NCBI GenBank assembly: GCA_045644725.1
Contig: JAZRHK010000196.1
Location: 1-8,621, forward strand
From: CAAGNP01 sp045644725
Lineage (GTDB): Bacteria > Bacteroidota > Bacteroidia > Bacteroidales > UBA932
Length of the DNA stretch: 8,621 nt
Reading direction: 5' to 3'
This document shows, in pieces, positions 1 to 5,675 of this stretch. The position numbers and the translations under genes were made by a program. Every line of letters starts with the position of its first letter. The first letter of the stretch is position 1. Below the pieces are notes generated by a model, which was not told the DNA's origin, did not search any database, and was given only the letters and a program-made list of their open reading frames with translations.

Positions 1-1644
1 ATACTCTTTAAGGTTCTTCTCGCTCTGGAAGATCATTGCGTCAGCTGCGTTGATCTTGTCGATACGCTCTTTCTCTGCTTTGTCGGCTGCCTCATTGGCT
101 TTAGCCTCATCACGCATTCTCTTGATCTCGTCGTCGCTTAGACCTGATGATGCTTCGATACGGATCTTCTGCTCTTTGCCGGTAGATTTGTCTTTGGCTG
201 ATACGTTAAGGATACCGTTGGCGTCGATGTCGAAGGTAACCTCGATCTGTGGCACACCGCGTGGAGCAGGGGTGATTCCGTCCAAGTGGAAGCGGCCGAT
301 GGCCTTGTTATCACGAGCCATAGAGCGCCCACCCTGAAGTACGTGAATCCCAACAGATGGCTGGTTGTCGCTTGCAGTAGAGAATACCTCAGATTTCTTG
401 GTAGGGATGGTGGTATTTGACTCGATAAGTTTGGTCATTACACCGCCAAGGGTCTCGATACCAAGTGATAGAGGGGTAACGTCAAGTAGAAGAACGTCTT
501 TTACATCACCAGCAAGTACACCACCCTGGATAGCTGCACCGATAGCTACTACCTCGTCAGGGTTAACACCTTTTGAAGGAACTTTACCGAAGAATTTCTC
601 TACGATCTGCTGGATGGCAGGGATACGGGTAGATCCACCTACCAAAAGAACTTCGTCAATCTCTGATGCTTGAAGACCTGCATCGCTAAGTGCTTTACGG
701 CAAGGCTCGATGGTTCTCTGGATAAGGTCATCGCAGATCTGCTCGAATTTGGCACGGGTAAGTGTTTTTACCAAGTGTTTTGGAACGCCGTCTACAGGCA
801 TGATATAAGGCAAGTTGATCTCTGTGGTTGTTTGGCTTGAAAGCTCGATTTTGGCTTTCTCAGCAGCCTCTTTAAGTCTCTGAAGGGCCATAGGGTCTTT
901 AGTCAAATCGATACCGCTGTTTTCAGCTTTGAATTCAGCTGCAAGCCACTCGATGATTCTGTGGTCGAAGTCATCACCGCCAAGGTGAGTGTCACCATTG
1001 GTAGATTTAACCTCAAATACACCGTCACCAAGTTCAAGGATAGAGATATCGAAAGTACCGCCACCAAGGTCATATACAGCTACTTTCATATCTTTGTTCT
1101 TCTTGTCCATACCGTATGCAAGGGCTGCTGCAGTAGGCTCGTTGATGATACGTCTTACTGTAAGGCCTGCAATCTCACCTGCCTCTTTGGTAGCCTGTCT
1201 CTGCGAGTCGCTGAAGTATGCAGGTACTGTGATGACAGCCTCTGTCACCTCCTGGCCAAGATAATCCTCAGCGGTCTTTTTCATCTTCTGAAGAATCATG
1301 GCTGAGATCTCCTGTGGAGAGTAAAGACGACCGTCGATGTTTACACGTGCTGTGCCGTTGTCACCTCTTGAGATGGCATAAGGTACGCGACCGATCTCGG
1401 TCTGAACTTTATCGTAAGGCTCGCCCATGAATCTCTTGATAGAGAAAATAGTTTTAAGAGGGTTTGTAATCGCTTGTCTTTTAGCTGGATCACCGATTTT
1501 TCTCTCGCCGTTTTCTGCAAATGCCACTACTGAAGGGGTAGTTCTTTTACCTTCGCTGTTGATGATTACAGAAGGCTCATTACCTTCCATTACTGCCACA
1601 CAAGAGTTGGTGGTTCCAAGGTCAATACCAATAATTTTTCCCAT
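1..1644 (-). CDS. dnaK: Molecular chaperone DnaK (Hsp70), C-terminus cut by window edge
   Basis: Cytosolic ATP-dependent Hsp70 chaperone that binds exposed hydrophobic segments of unfolded proteins, working with DnaJ and GrpE (both encoded in this window). The frame is open from the ATG at 1644 to base 1, giving 548 residues; the family is usually about 630-640, so roughly 90 residues of the C-terminal lid are missing. The nucleotide-binding domain spans about residues 1-380: IGIDLGTTNSCV at 5-16, K70, the phosphate-2 loop DLGGGTFD at 192-199 (T197 matches the autophosphorylated Thr of E. coli) and VGGSTRIP at 335-342. The interdomain linker DVLLLD is at 383-388, followed by the substrate-binding domain starting VTPLSLGIETLGG and the start of the helical lid from about 500. 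The start agrees with the conserved MGKIIGIDLG N-terminus. No Shine-Dalgarno is visible; the leader is very AT-rich. It is transcribed away from panB, probably from its own promoter. Identification is certain. Confidence 0.99.
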   Translation of the reverse strand, partial: MGKIIGIDLGTTNSCVAVMEGNEPSVIINSEGKRTTPSVVAFAENGERKIGDPAKRQAITNPLKTIFSIKRFMGEPYDKVQTEIGRVPYAISRGDNGTARVNIDGRLYSPQEISAMILQKMKKTAEDYLGQEVTEAVITVPAYFSDSQRQATKEAGEIAGLTVRRIINEPTAAALAYGMDKKNKDMKVAVYDLGGGTFDISILELGDGVFEVKSTNGDTHLGGDDFDHRIIEWLAAEFKAENSGIDLTKDPMALQRLKEAAEKAKIELSSQTTTEINLPYIMPVDGVPKHLVKTLTRAKFEQICDDLIQRTIEPCRKALSDAGLQASEIDEVLLVGGSTRIPAIQQIVEKFFGKVPSKGVNPDEVVAIGAAIQGGVLAGDVKDVLLLDVTPLSLGIETLGGVMTKLIESNTTIPTKKSEVFSTASDNQPSVGIHVLQGGRSMARDNKAIGRFHLDGITPAPRGVPQIEVTFDIDANGILNVSAKDKSTGKEQKIRIEASSGLSDDEIKRMRDEAKANEAADKAEKERIDKINAADAMIFQSEKNLKEY

Positions 1645-1680
1645 AATATTTATAAATTTTTAATCGTTTTCTATTTTATT

Positions 1681-1698
1681 CCGGCGGTTCATCGCCGG
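1681..1698 (-). promoter_or_regulatory. GC-rich hairpin in the presumed dnaK leader
   Basis: A perfect inverted repeat, CCGGCG and CGCCGG (6 bp each), encloses a 6-nt loop and stands out in AT-rich surroundings. On the dnaK strand it lies 36 nt before the start codon, between the presumed promoter and the start. No run of T follows on either strand, so it is not an intrinsic terminator. It could stabilise the dnaK mRNA 5' end, affect translation, or bind a protein. The repeat is directly visible; the role is inference. Confidence 0.5.
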
Positions 1699-1709
1699 TC
1701 ACGCCACTC

Positions 1710-1754
1710 TTTATAACGAATCTTGTGCCAAAGAAAAAGTCTGCCACCTTGTCA
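1710..1754 (-). promoter_or_regulatory. Putative heat-shock control element of dnaK (shared with grpE)
   Basis: Read on the dnaK strand, this stretch has TGACAAGGTGGCAGA, then nine bases, then TGGCA, then TTCGTTATAA. The grpE upstream region (5604-5648) matches it at 28 of 45 positions without a gap, and the two blocks have the same spacing. It lies 66-110 nt before the dnaK start. It is probably a promoter plus an overlapping regulator site. No good TAnnTTTG -7 box is visible here, unlike at grpE. It also resembles a -24/-12 promoter (GG-N10-GT), but the -12 GC is missing, so I do not assign it to sigma-54. No CIRCE inverted repeat is present. Confidence 0.55.
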
Positions 1755-1757
1755 TAA

Positions 1758-1789
1758 TTTGGCCGTTTCGCGATTATTTTATTGCTTTG
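1758..1789 (+). promoter_or_regulatory. Likely panB promoter
   Basis: TTTG at 1758-1761 is followed after 20 bp by TTGCTTTG at 1782-1789, one mismatch from the Bacteroidota -7 consensus TAnnTTTG. Transcription would start near 1794-1796, giving a leader of about 25 nt before the panB ATG. This placement also argues against a TTG start at 1782, which would fall inside the -7 box. Confidence 0.5.
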
Positions 1790-1820
1790 CATAAAATTTC
1801 AACAAATAATTAAGGTAAAT

Positions 1821-2636
1821 ATGTCAGTTGAAGGGAAAAACAGGGTGATGACCACCCACAGGCTTCTCGAGATGAAGAGGGCAGGTGAAAAAATAGCTAT
1901 GATCACCGCCTATGATTATACTATGGCAAGTATTGTCAATGAGGCAAATATCGATATTATCCTGGTGGGCGACTCAGCAGCAAATGTGATGGCAGGTCAC
2001 GAGACAACACTTCCAATCACCATCGATCAGATGATCTACCACGCGCAGAGTGTCATGCGTGCAGTAAAAAATCCCCTTGTGGTGGTGGATATGCCTTTCG
2101 GTACTTATCAAGGCAACTCAAAATTTGCTTTGAGCAATGCAATCCGAATCATGAAAGAGTCTGAGGCAGATGCAGTTAAGCTTGAAGGTGGTCAGGAGGT
2201 GCTTGAGTCTATCGAGAGGATCCTGTGTGCCGGCATACCTGTGATGGGGCATCTCGGATTGACCCCCCAGTCTATCCATAAGTTCGGTACATACGCAGTG
2301 CGTGCCAAAGAGGAGGCAGAGGCTGCCAAATTGATAGAGGATGCCATTGCCCTTGAAGAGGCCGGCTGCTTTGCGCTGGTGCTGGAGAAGATCCCTGCTG
2401 AGCTTGGCAAGAAGGTGGCAGAGAGGCTGACAATCCCTGTAATCGGTATCGGAGCCGGGAGACACGTGGACGGTCAGGTGCTTGTAATGCACGATATGCT
2501 CGGTTTGACCAACAATTTCTCCCCCAAATTCCTCCGCCGCTATGCCAATTTGCACGATGAGTGCCTGAAGGCATTTTCACAGTATGTGGATGATGTGAAG
2601 AATCACGATTTCCCTAACGACAAAGAGCAATATTAA
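1821..2636 (+). CDS. panB: 3-methyl-2-oxobutanoate hydroxymethyltransferase (ketopantoate hydroxymethyltransferase)
   Basis: Cytosolic enzyme of pantothenate and coenzyme A synthesis; it transfers the one-carbon group of 5,10-methylenetetrahydrofolate to 3-methyl-2-oxobutanoate, giving ketopantoate. The 271-residue length is normal for the family, a (beta/alpha)8 barrel. Visible signatures are TAYDY at 29-33, VGDSA at 49-53, VVDMPFG at 88-94, VKLEGG at 119-124, GHLGLTPQS at 143-151, LEKIP at 188-192 and GIGAG at 209-213. By comparison with E. coli PanB, D51, D90 and E122 are the magnesium ligands, K120 lies in the substrate site and E189 is the likely catalytic acid. The frame extends upstream to a TTG at 1782, but ATG 1821 is preferred: AAGG lies 5 nt ahead of it, homologues start near here, and the upstream extension runs through the promoter. 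The stop overlaps the next start (TAATG), suggesting translational coupling. panC and panD are not in the window. Confidence 0.97.
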   Translation: MSVEGKNRVMTTHRLLEMKRAGEKIAMITAYDYTMASIVNEANIDIILVGDSAANVMAGHETTLPITIDQMIYHAQSVMRAVKNPLVVVDMPFGTYQGNSKFALSNAIRIMKESEADAVKLEGGQEVLESIERILCAGIPVMGHLGLTPQSIHKFGTYAVRAKEEAEAAKLIEDAIALEEAGCFALVLEKIPAELGKKVAERLTIPVIGIGAGRHVDGQVLVMHDMLGLTNNFSPKFLRRYANLHDECLKAFSQYVDDVKNHDFPNDKEQY

Positions 2637-3340
2637 TGTCTGGTTTTTACCGTACCATGGACCCTCAGGAGTATGAGGATATAACATCGCGTATCCTTTA
2701 TGAGGATAACCATCTGCTGGTTTTCAATAAGAGATCAGGTGAGATTGTCCAGGGGGACAAGACAGGTGATGAGCCACTGTCAGATACACTCAAGGCGTAT
2801 GTGGCACAGAGGGATTCCAAGCCAGGGCAGGTCTTCATGGGGGTTCCCCACAGACTTGACCGTCCTGTAAGCGGTGTGGTGATATTTGCAAAGACATCCA
2901 AGGCTCTGGAGAGGCTCAATGAGATGTTCCGTTCAGAGGGGGATAAGATACAAAAGAGATATCGTGCATTGGTGGAAAAATGCCCTGAACCTGCTGAAGG
3001 TGAGCTTGTCCACTATTTGCTCCGCAATGAAAAACAGAACAAATCCTATGCGTATCCCCAGCCCAGAAATGGGGCAAAGGAGTCAAGGCTCAGATACAGG
3101 CTTGTACACCCTACGATAAATTATTTTCTGGTGGAGGTGGAGCTCCTCACAGGGCGTCATCATCAAATAAGGTGTCAGCTTTCAACCATCGGTTCAGTGA
3201 TTAAAGGTGATCTTAAGTATGGGGCACGCAGGTCCAATAGGGATGGAGGTATTTCACTGCATGCATACAGTGTGTCGTTTATCCATCCTGTGAAGAAGGA
3301 GAGGGTGGAGGTTATTGCCCATCACCCGCTTTACGAATAG
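2636..3340 (+). CDS. RluA-family RNA pseudouridine synthase
   Basis: Predicted to isomerise specific uridines to pseudouridine in rRNA or tRNA; the target site cannot be told from sequence. It has 234 residues and contains only the catalytic domain: no S4 RNA-binding domain precedes it, as in short RluA/RluC-like members. The catalytic motif is HRLDRPVSG at 72-80, with D75 the expected nucleophilic aspartate; the usual Thr before SG is Val here. Other family motifs are the beta-strand start ILYEDNHLLVFNK at 20-32, LTGRHHQIR at 171-179, GDLKYGA at 191-197 and SLHAYSVSF at 207-215. The start overlaps the panB stop by one base, so it probably depends on panB translation; the Met at residue 8 is an alternative. 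The end overlaps the convergent nadD by 29 bp, and an intrinsic terminator follows 36 nt after the stop. The family is certain, the substrate unknown. Confidence 0.93.
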   Translation: MSGFYRTMDPQEYEDITSRILYEDNHLLVFNKRSGEIVQGDKTGDEPLSDTLKAYVAQRDSKPGQVFMGVPHRLDRPVSGVVIFAKTSKALERLNEMFRSEGDKIQKRYRALVEKCPEPAEGELVHYLLRNEKQNKSYAYPQPRNGAKESRLRYRLVHPTINYFLVEVELLTGRHHQIRCQLSTIGSVIKGDLKYGARRSNRDGGISLHAYSVSFIHPVKKERVEVIAHHPLYE

Positions 3341-3875
3341 AATTTCTTATCTCTGTGGATGAAATATTGTATAGAGGTGCGTTGCTCAGGTAACGCACTT
3401 TTTTTGTCTTTGGCATTGAATCATATTGCTCGCAGAGCTGGGAATCATCTATTCCTCCCCTTGGATATACCCACACCTCAAACTCGTGAAGCAGTTCGTC
3501 CCATTTATACCACTTTTCGATAATCCTGATATTGTCTCCACCAATGATGAGGATGTGCTCATTTTCAGGCTCTTCCTCCCTGATGTGGCGGAGGGTGTTG
3601 ATGGTGTATAGGGGGGATGGGAGGTGAAACTCCACATCTGAGACGGCTATTTTGGCTTTGAGCTCTTCAGACAAAGGGAGTTCTGATACCTCTTTAGTTG
3701 TCTGCGCCAGCCTCTCTGTAGGGTCAGCAATGATGCTGGCATCCTTAAGTGGGTTCTTCGGGGATACAATCAGGCGCACCTGATCAATATCGCATTGCTC
3801 CAAAAGGAAACGGGCGATGTTCAGGTGTCCGAAGTGGATCGGGTTAAATGAACCGAAGAAGAGGGCGCAGCGCAT
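3312..3875 (-). CDS. nadD: Nicotinate-nucleotide adenylyltransferase
   Basis: Cytosolic enzyme of NAD synthesis that joins nicotinate mononucleotide and ATP to form deamido-NAD and pyrophosphate. The 187-residue length is typical. The nucleotidyltransferase fold is shown by GSFNPIHFGH at 8-17 (the GxxxPxHxGH motif; H14 and H17 contact the ATP phosphates), GGDN at 112-115, VYPRGG at 136-141 and ISSTEIR at 171-177, the second ATP-binding motif. The start lies 2 nt after the gmk stop, so the two genes are almost certainly cotranscribed and translated in tandem; this pairing is common in Bacteroidota. The last nine codons overlap the end of the pseudouridine synthase gene on the other strand. Codons of residues 159-167 (AAA to CCT on the nadD strand) also form, on the opposite strand, the terminator of the panB operon. 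Confidence 0.97.
   Translation of the reverse strand: MRCALFFGSFNPIHFGHLNIARFLLEQCDIDQVRLIVSPKNPLKDASIIADPTERLAQTTKEVSELPLSEELKAKIAVSDVEFHLPSPLYTINTLRHIREEEPENEHILIIGGDNIRIIEKWYKWDELLHEFEVWVYPRGGIDDSQLCEQYDSMPKTKKVRYLSNAPLYNISSTEIRNSIRKAGDGQ
3377..3405 (+). terminator. Intrinsic terminator of the panB operon, inside nadD
   Basis: GTGCGTT (3377-3383) pairs perfectly with AACGCAC (3392-3398); one G-U pair can close the loop further. The 3' arm is followed directly by seven T. It lies 36 nt after the stop of the pseudouridine synthase gene and acts only for plus-strand transcription, since the other strand has no T-run after the stem. It sits inside the nadD coding sequence (residues about 157-167). 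Confidence 0.85.
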
Positions 3876-3877
3876 AT

Positions 3878-4444
3878 CTATTTGTTTAGAACGAATTTAT
3901 CTACAAGTGATTCTGCTTCTGACAATGAATCGGACAGAATGTCATTTACGAGTACTACATCGAAATATTTTTCATAGGTAAGTTCCTCCTCTGCTTTGGC
4001 TACCCTCTTTTCGATAGCCTCAGGTGTGTCGGTGCCACGTCCGATGAGTCTGCGGCGGAGCTCCTCTACGCAAGGTGGCTTCACAAAAACTGCCAGGGCT
4101 GTATCTCCAAAAATCTTTTTAAGGTTTACTCCACCTTTGACATCGATATCGAAGAGGATGGTGTGCCCTTTGGCCCAAATCCTGTCAATTTCGCTGCGGA
4201 GAGTGCCGTAGTATGACCCTTTGTACACCTCTTCCCACTCTACGAAGGCATCCTCTTTTATGAGCTTTTCAAACTCCTCAGATGAGTAGAAGTAGTACTC
4301 CTTGCCGTGTTGTTCCTGTCCTCTTGGTGCCCTGGATGTGGCTGAAATTGAGAACTCAAGAAAAGGATATTTCTGAAGAAGATGTCCTACAATAGTGCTT
4401 TTGCCCGATCCGGAAGGGGCTGAGAAGATGATAATTTTGCTCAT
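3878..4444 (-). CDS. gmk: Guanylate kinase
   Basis: Cytosolic nucleotide kinase that phosphorylates GMP (and dGMP) with ATP to GDP, needed for GTP and (p)ppGpp pools. The 188-residue length is typical for bacterial Gmk. The P-loop is SAPSGSGKST at 8-17. The GMP-binding region follows: SATSRAPR at 34-41, then GKEYYF at 47-52 and YYGT at 78-81. The DIDVKG motif is at 99-104; the arginine-rich lid is around 129-136 (LRRRLIGRG); VNDIL at 166-170 is the C-terminal adenine-contact region. It begins at ATG 4444, giving the usual N-terminus directly before the P-loop strand. It leads a two-gene unit with nadD (2-nt gap). In many Bacteroidota a yicC-like gene precedes gmk; here the divergent fba takes that place and gmk has its own promoter. 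Confidence 0.98.
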   Translation of the reverse strand: MSKIIIFSAPSGSGKSTIVGHLLQKYPFLEFSISATSRAPRGQEQHGKEYYFYSSEEFEKLIKEDAFVEWEEVYKGSYYGTLRSEIDRIWAKGHTILFDIDVKGGVNLKKIFGDTALAVFVKPPCVEELRRRLIGRGTDTPEAIEKRVAKAEEELTYEKYFDVVLVNDILSDSLSEAESLVDKFVLNK

Positions 4445-4464
4445 AAATTTTCTATATATGTCGG

Positions 4465-4498
4465 CAAAATTATCTATTTTTGCGCGATTTTTGACAAA
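4465..4498 (-). promoter_or_regulatory. Likely gmk-nadD promoter
   Basis: On the minus strand, TAATTTTG (4472 down to 4465) matches the Bacteroidota -7 consensus TAnnTTTG exactly. A TTTG -33 box lies at 4498-4495, 22 bp upstream, slightly wide for this class. The expected transcript start is about 15-20 nt before the gmk ATG at 4444. Confidence 0.5.
4475..4482 (+). promoter_or_regulatory. Likely fba promoter -7 element
   Basis: TATTTTTG fits TAnnTTTG exactly and lies 50 nt before the fba start. No convincing TTTG box is visible 18-22 bp upstream. The element lies 2 bp from the opposing gmk -7 element, so the two promoters are back to back and may compete. Confidence 0.45.
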
Positions 4499-4532
4499 AA
4501 GGGAATTATAAATTTATAACAATACAGATAAT

Positions 4533-5531
4533 ATGGTATCTTACAAAGATTTAGGCTTGGTAAACACCAGAGAGATGTTTGCCAAAGCAGTAGAGGGTGG
4601 ATATGCAATTCCTGCCTTCAACTTCAATAACATGGAGCAGATGCAGGCTATTATCAAAGCCGCAGTTGAGACAAAATCTCCAGTTATCCTTCAAGTATCA
4701 AAAGGTGCTCGTCAATATGCTAACGCAACTCTTCTCCGCTATATGGCACAGGGTGCTGTAGAGTATGCAAAAGAGCTTGGTTGTGAAAATCCTCAGATCG
4801 TTCTTCACCTTGACCACGGTGATACATTTGAGACTTGCAAAAGCTGTATTGACTCAGGTTTCTCATCAGTTATGATCGACGGTTCACACCTTTCATACGA
4901 GGAGAACGTGGCTCTTACCAAGAAAGTGGTAGAGTATGCACACCAGTTTGACGTAACTGTTGAGGGTGAGCTTGGTGTATTGGCAGGTGTTGAGGATGAG
5001 GTATCTTCAGACCACCATACTTACACTAACCCTGAGGAGGTAATTGACTTCGCTACCCGTACAGGTTGCGACTCTCTTGCCATCTCTATCGGTACTTCTC
5101 ACGGTGCTTACAAATTTACCCCTGAGCAATGTACTATCGATCCTCAGACAGGCAAGATGGTTCCTCCTCCACTTGCATTTGACGTATTGAAGGCTGTTGA
5201 GGAGAAACTTCCAGGTTTCCCTATCGTACTTCACGGCTCATCTTCAGTTCCTGAGGAGGAGGTTGCAACTATCAACCAGTACGGTGGTGCACTTAAAGCT
5301 GCTATCGGTATTCCTGAGGAGTGGTTGCGCGAGTCTGCAAAATCTGCAGTTTGCAAAATCAATATCGACTCAGACTCACGTCTGGCAATGACTGCTGCTA
5401 TCCGCAAAACTTTTGCTGAGAAACCTGCAGAGTTCGACCCACGTAAATATCTTGGTCCTGCAAGAGACAATATGGAGAAACTTTACAAGCACAAAATCAT
5501 CAACGTGCTTGGCTCAAATGACAAACTATAA
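4533..5531 (+). CDS. fba: Class II fructose-bisphosphate aldolase
   Basis: Zinc-dependent cytosolic aldolase that interconverts fructose 1,6-bisphosphate with dihydroxyacetone phosphate and glyceraldehyde 3-phosphate, in glycolysis and gluconeogenesis. It has 332 residues. Class II signatures are clear: HLDHGD at 92-97, with D94 the likely catalytic proton carrier and H95 a zinc ligand; the DSGFSSVMIDGSHL segment at 107-120; VEGELG at 143-148; H190 in TSHGAY and H234 in LHGSS as the other zinc ligands; and the NIDSD phosphate-binding motif at 277-281. A tagatose-bisphosphate aldolase is conceivable, but nothing nearby suggests a tagatose pathway. The start follows an AT-rich leader without Shine-Dalgarno, as is common for strongly expressed genes of this phylum. 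Arginine codons are mostly CGT/CGC with no AGG, unlike the neighbouring genes, which suggests high expression. It is a single-gene unit with its own promoter and terminator. Confidence 0.97.
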   Translation: MVSYKDLGLVNTREMFAKAVEGGYAIPAFNFNNMEQMQAIIKAAVETKSPVILQVSKGARQYANATLLRYMAQGAVEYAKELGCENPQIVLHLDHGDTFETCKSCIDSGFSSVMIDGSHLSYEENVALTKKVVEYAHQFDVTVEGELGVLAGVEDEVSSDHHTYTNPEEVIDFATRTGCDSLAISIGTSHGAYKFTPEQCTIDPQTGKMVPPPLAFDVLKAVEEKLPGFPIVLHGSSSVPEEEVATINQYGGALKAAIGIPEEWLRESAKSAVCKINIDSDSRLAMTAAIRKTFAEKPAEFDPRKYLGPARDNMEKLYKHKIINVLGSNDKL

Positions 5532-5554
5532 TAGAAATTTTTATAGACTGTGGA

Positions 5555-5587
5555 AGATGTCATCCAATCGGGTGGCATCTTTTTTTT
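5555..5587 (+). terminator. Intrinsic terminator of fba
   Basis: AGATGTCATCC (5555-5565) pairs with GGGTGGCATCT (5570-5580) as an 11-bp stem with two G-U pairs and a 4-nt AATC loop, followed by a run of eight T ending at 5587. It starts 23 nt after the fba stop and separates fba from the grpE promoter. Confidence 0.92.
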
Positions 5588-5603
5588 GATCAATATGGAG
5601 GTG

Positions 5604-5648
5604 TGACAAAATGGCGGATAACCTTTGTGGCAAACATTTTGTTTTTAA
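5604..5648 (+). promoter_or_regulatory. Putative heat-shock control element of grpE-dnaJ (shared with dnaK)
   Basis: TGACAAAATGGCGGA, then nine bases, then TGGCA at 5628-5632, matches the dnaK upstream region (1754 down to 1710) at 28 of 45 positions without gaps. The best-conserved blocks are TGACAA, TGGC, TGGCA and TT-GTT. The downstream part overlaps the grpE core promoter, so a regulator or alternative sigma factor binding here could control both Hsp70 operons. The similarity is seen directly; the function is inferred. Confidence 0.6.
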
Positions 5649-5653
5649 CTTTG
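5624..5653 (+). promoter_or_regulatory. Core promoter of the grpE-dnaJ operon
   Basis: TTTG at 5624-5627 and TAACTTTG at 5646-5653, 18 bp apart, match the -33 and -7 elements of the Bacteroidota primary sigma factor (TTTG and TAnnTTTG). The expected start of transcription is around 5657-5660, some 16-20 nt before the grpE start codon. Confidence 0.7.
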
Positions 5654-5675
5654 CACGCGATTTTTTAAGGTAAAA

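Noticed and set aside
50..1663. Several plus-strand open frames of 78-114 codons across the dnaK region
   Set aside because: All are antisense to the unmistakable dnaK frame, have Ser/Thr/Pro-rich low-information translations, and lack promoters or homologous motifs.
1782..1820. Upstream extension of panB from a TTG codon (13 extra residues)
   Set aside because: The TTG falls in the predicted -7 box, and the extension is not similar to PanB N-termini. ATG 1821 has a weak AAGG site at a fitting distance.
1645..1820. Possible CIRCE operator (HrcA binding site) upstream of dnaK
   Set aside because: No TTAGCACTC-N9-GAGTGCTAA-like inverted repeat is present here or upstream of grpE.
3255..3272. 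Near-perfect 18-bp palindrome CACTGCATGCATACAGTG, considered as a terminator for nadD
   Set aside because: It lies in the conserved SLHAYSVSF coding segment of the pseudouridine synthase, has a mismatched pair, and has no T-run on the nadD strand. It is more likely chance.
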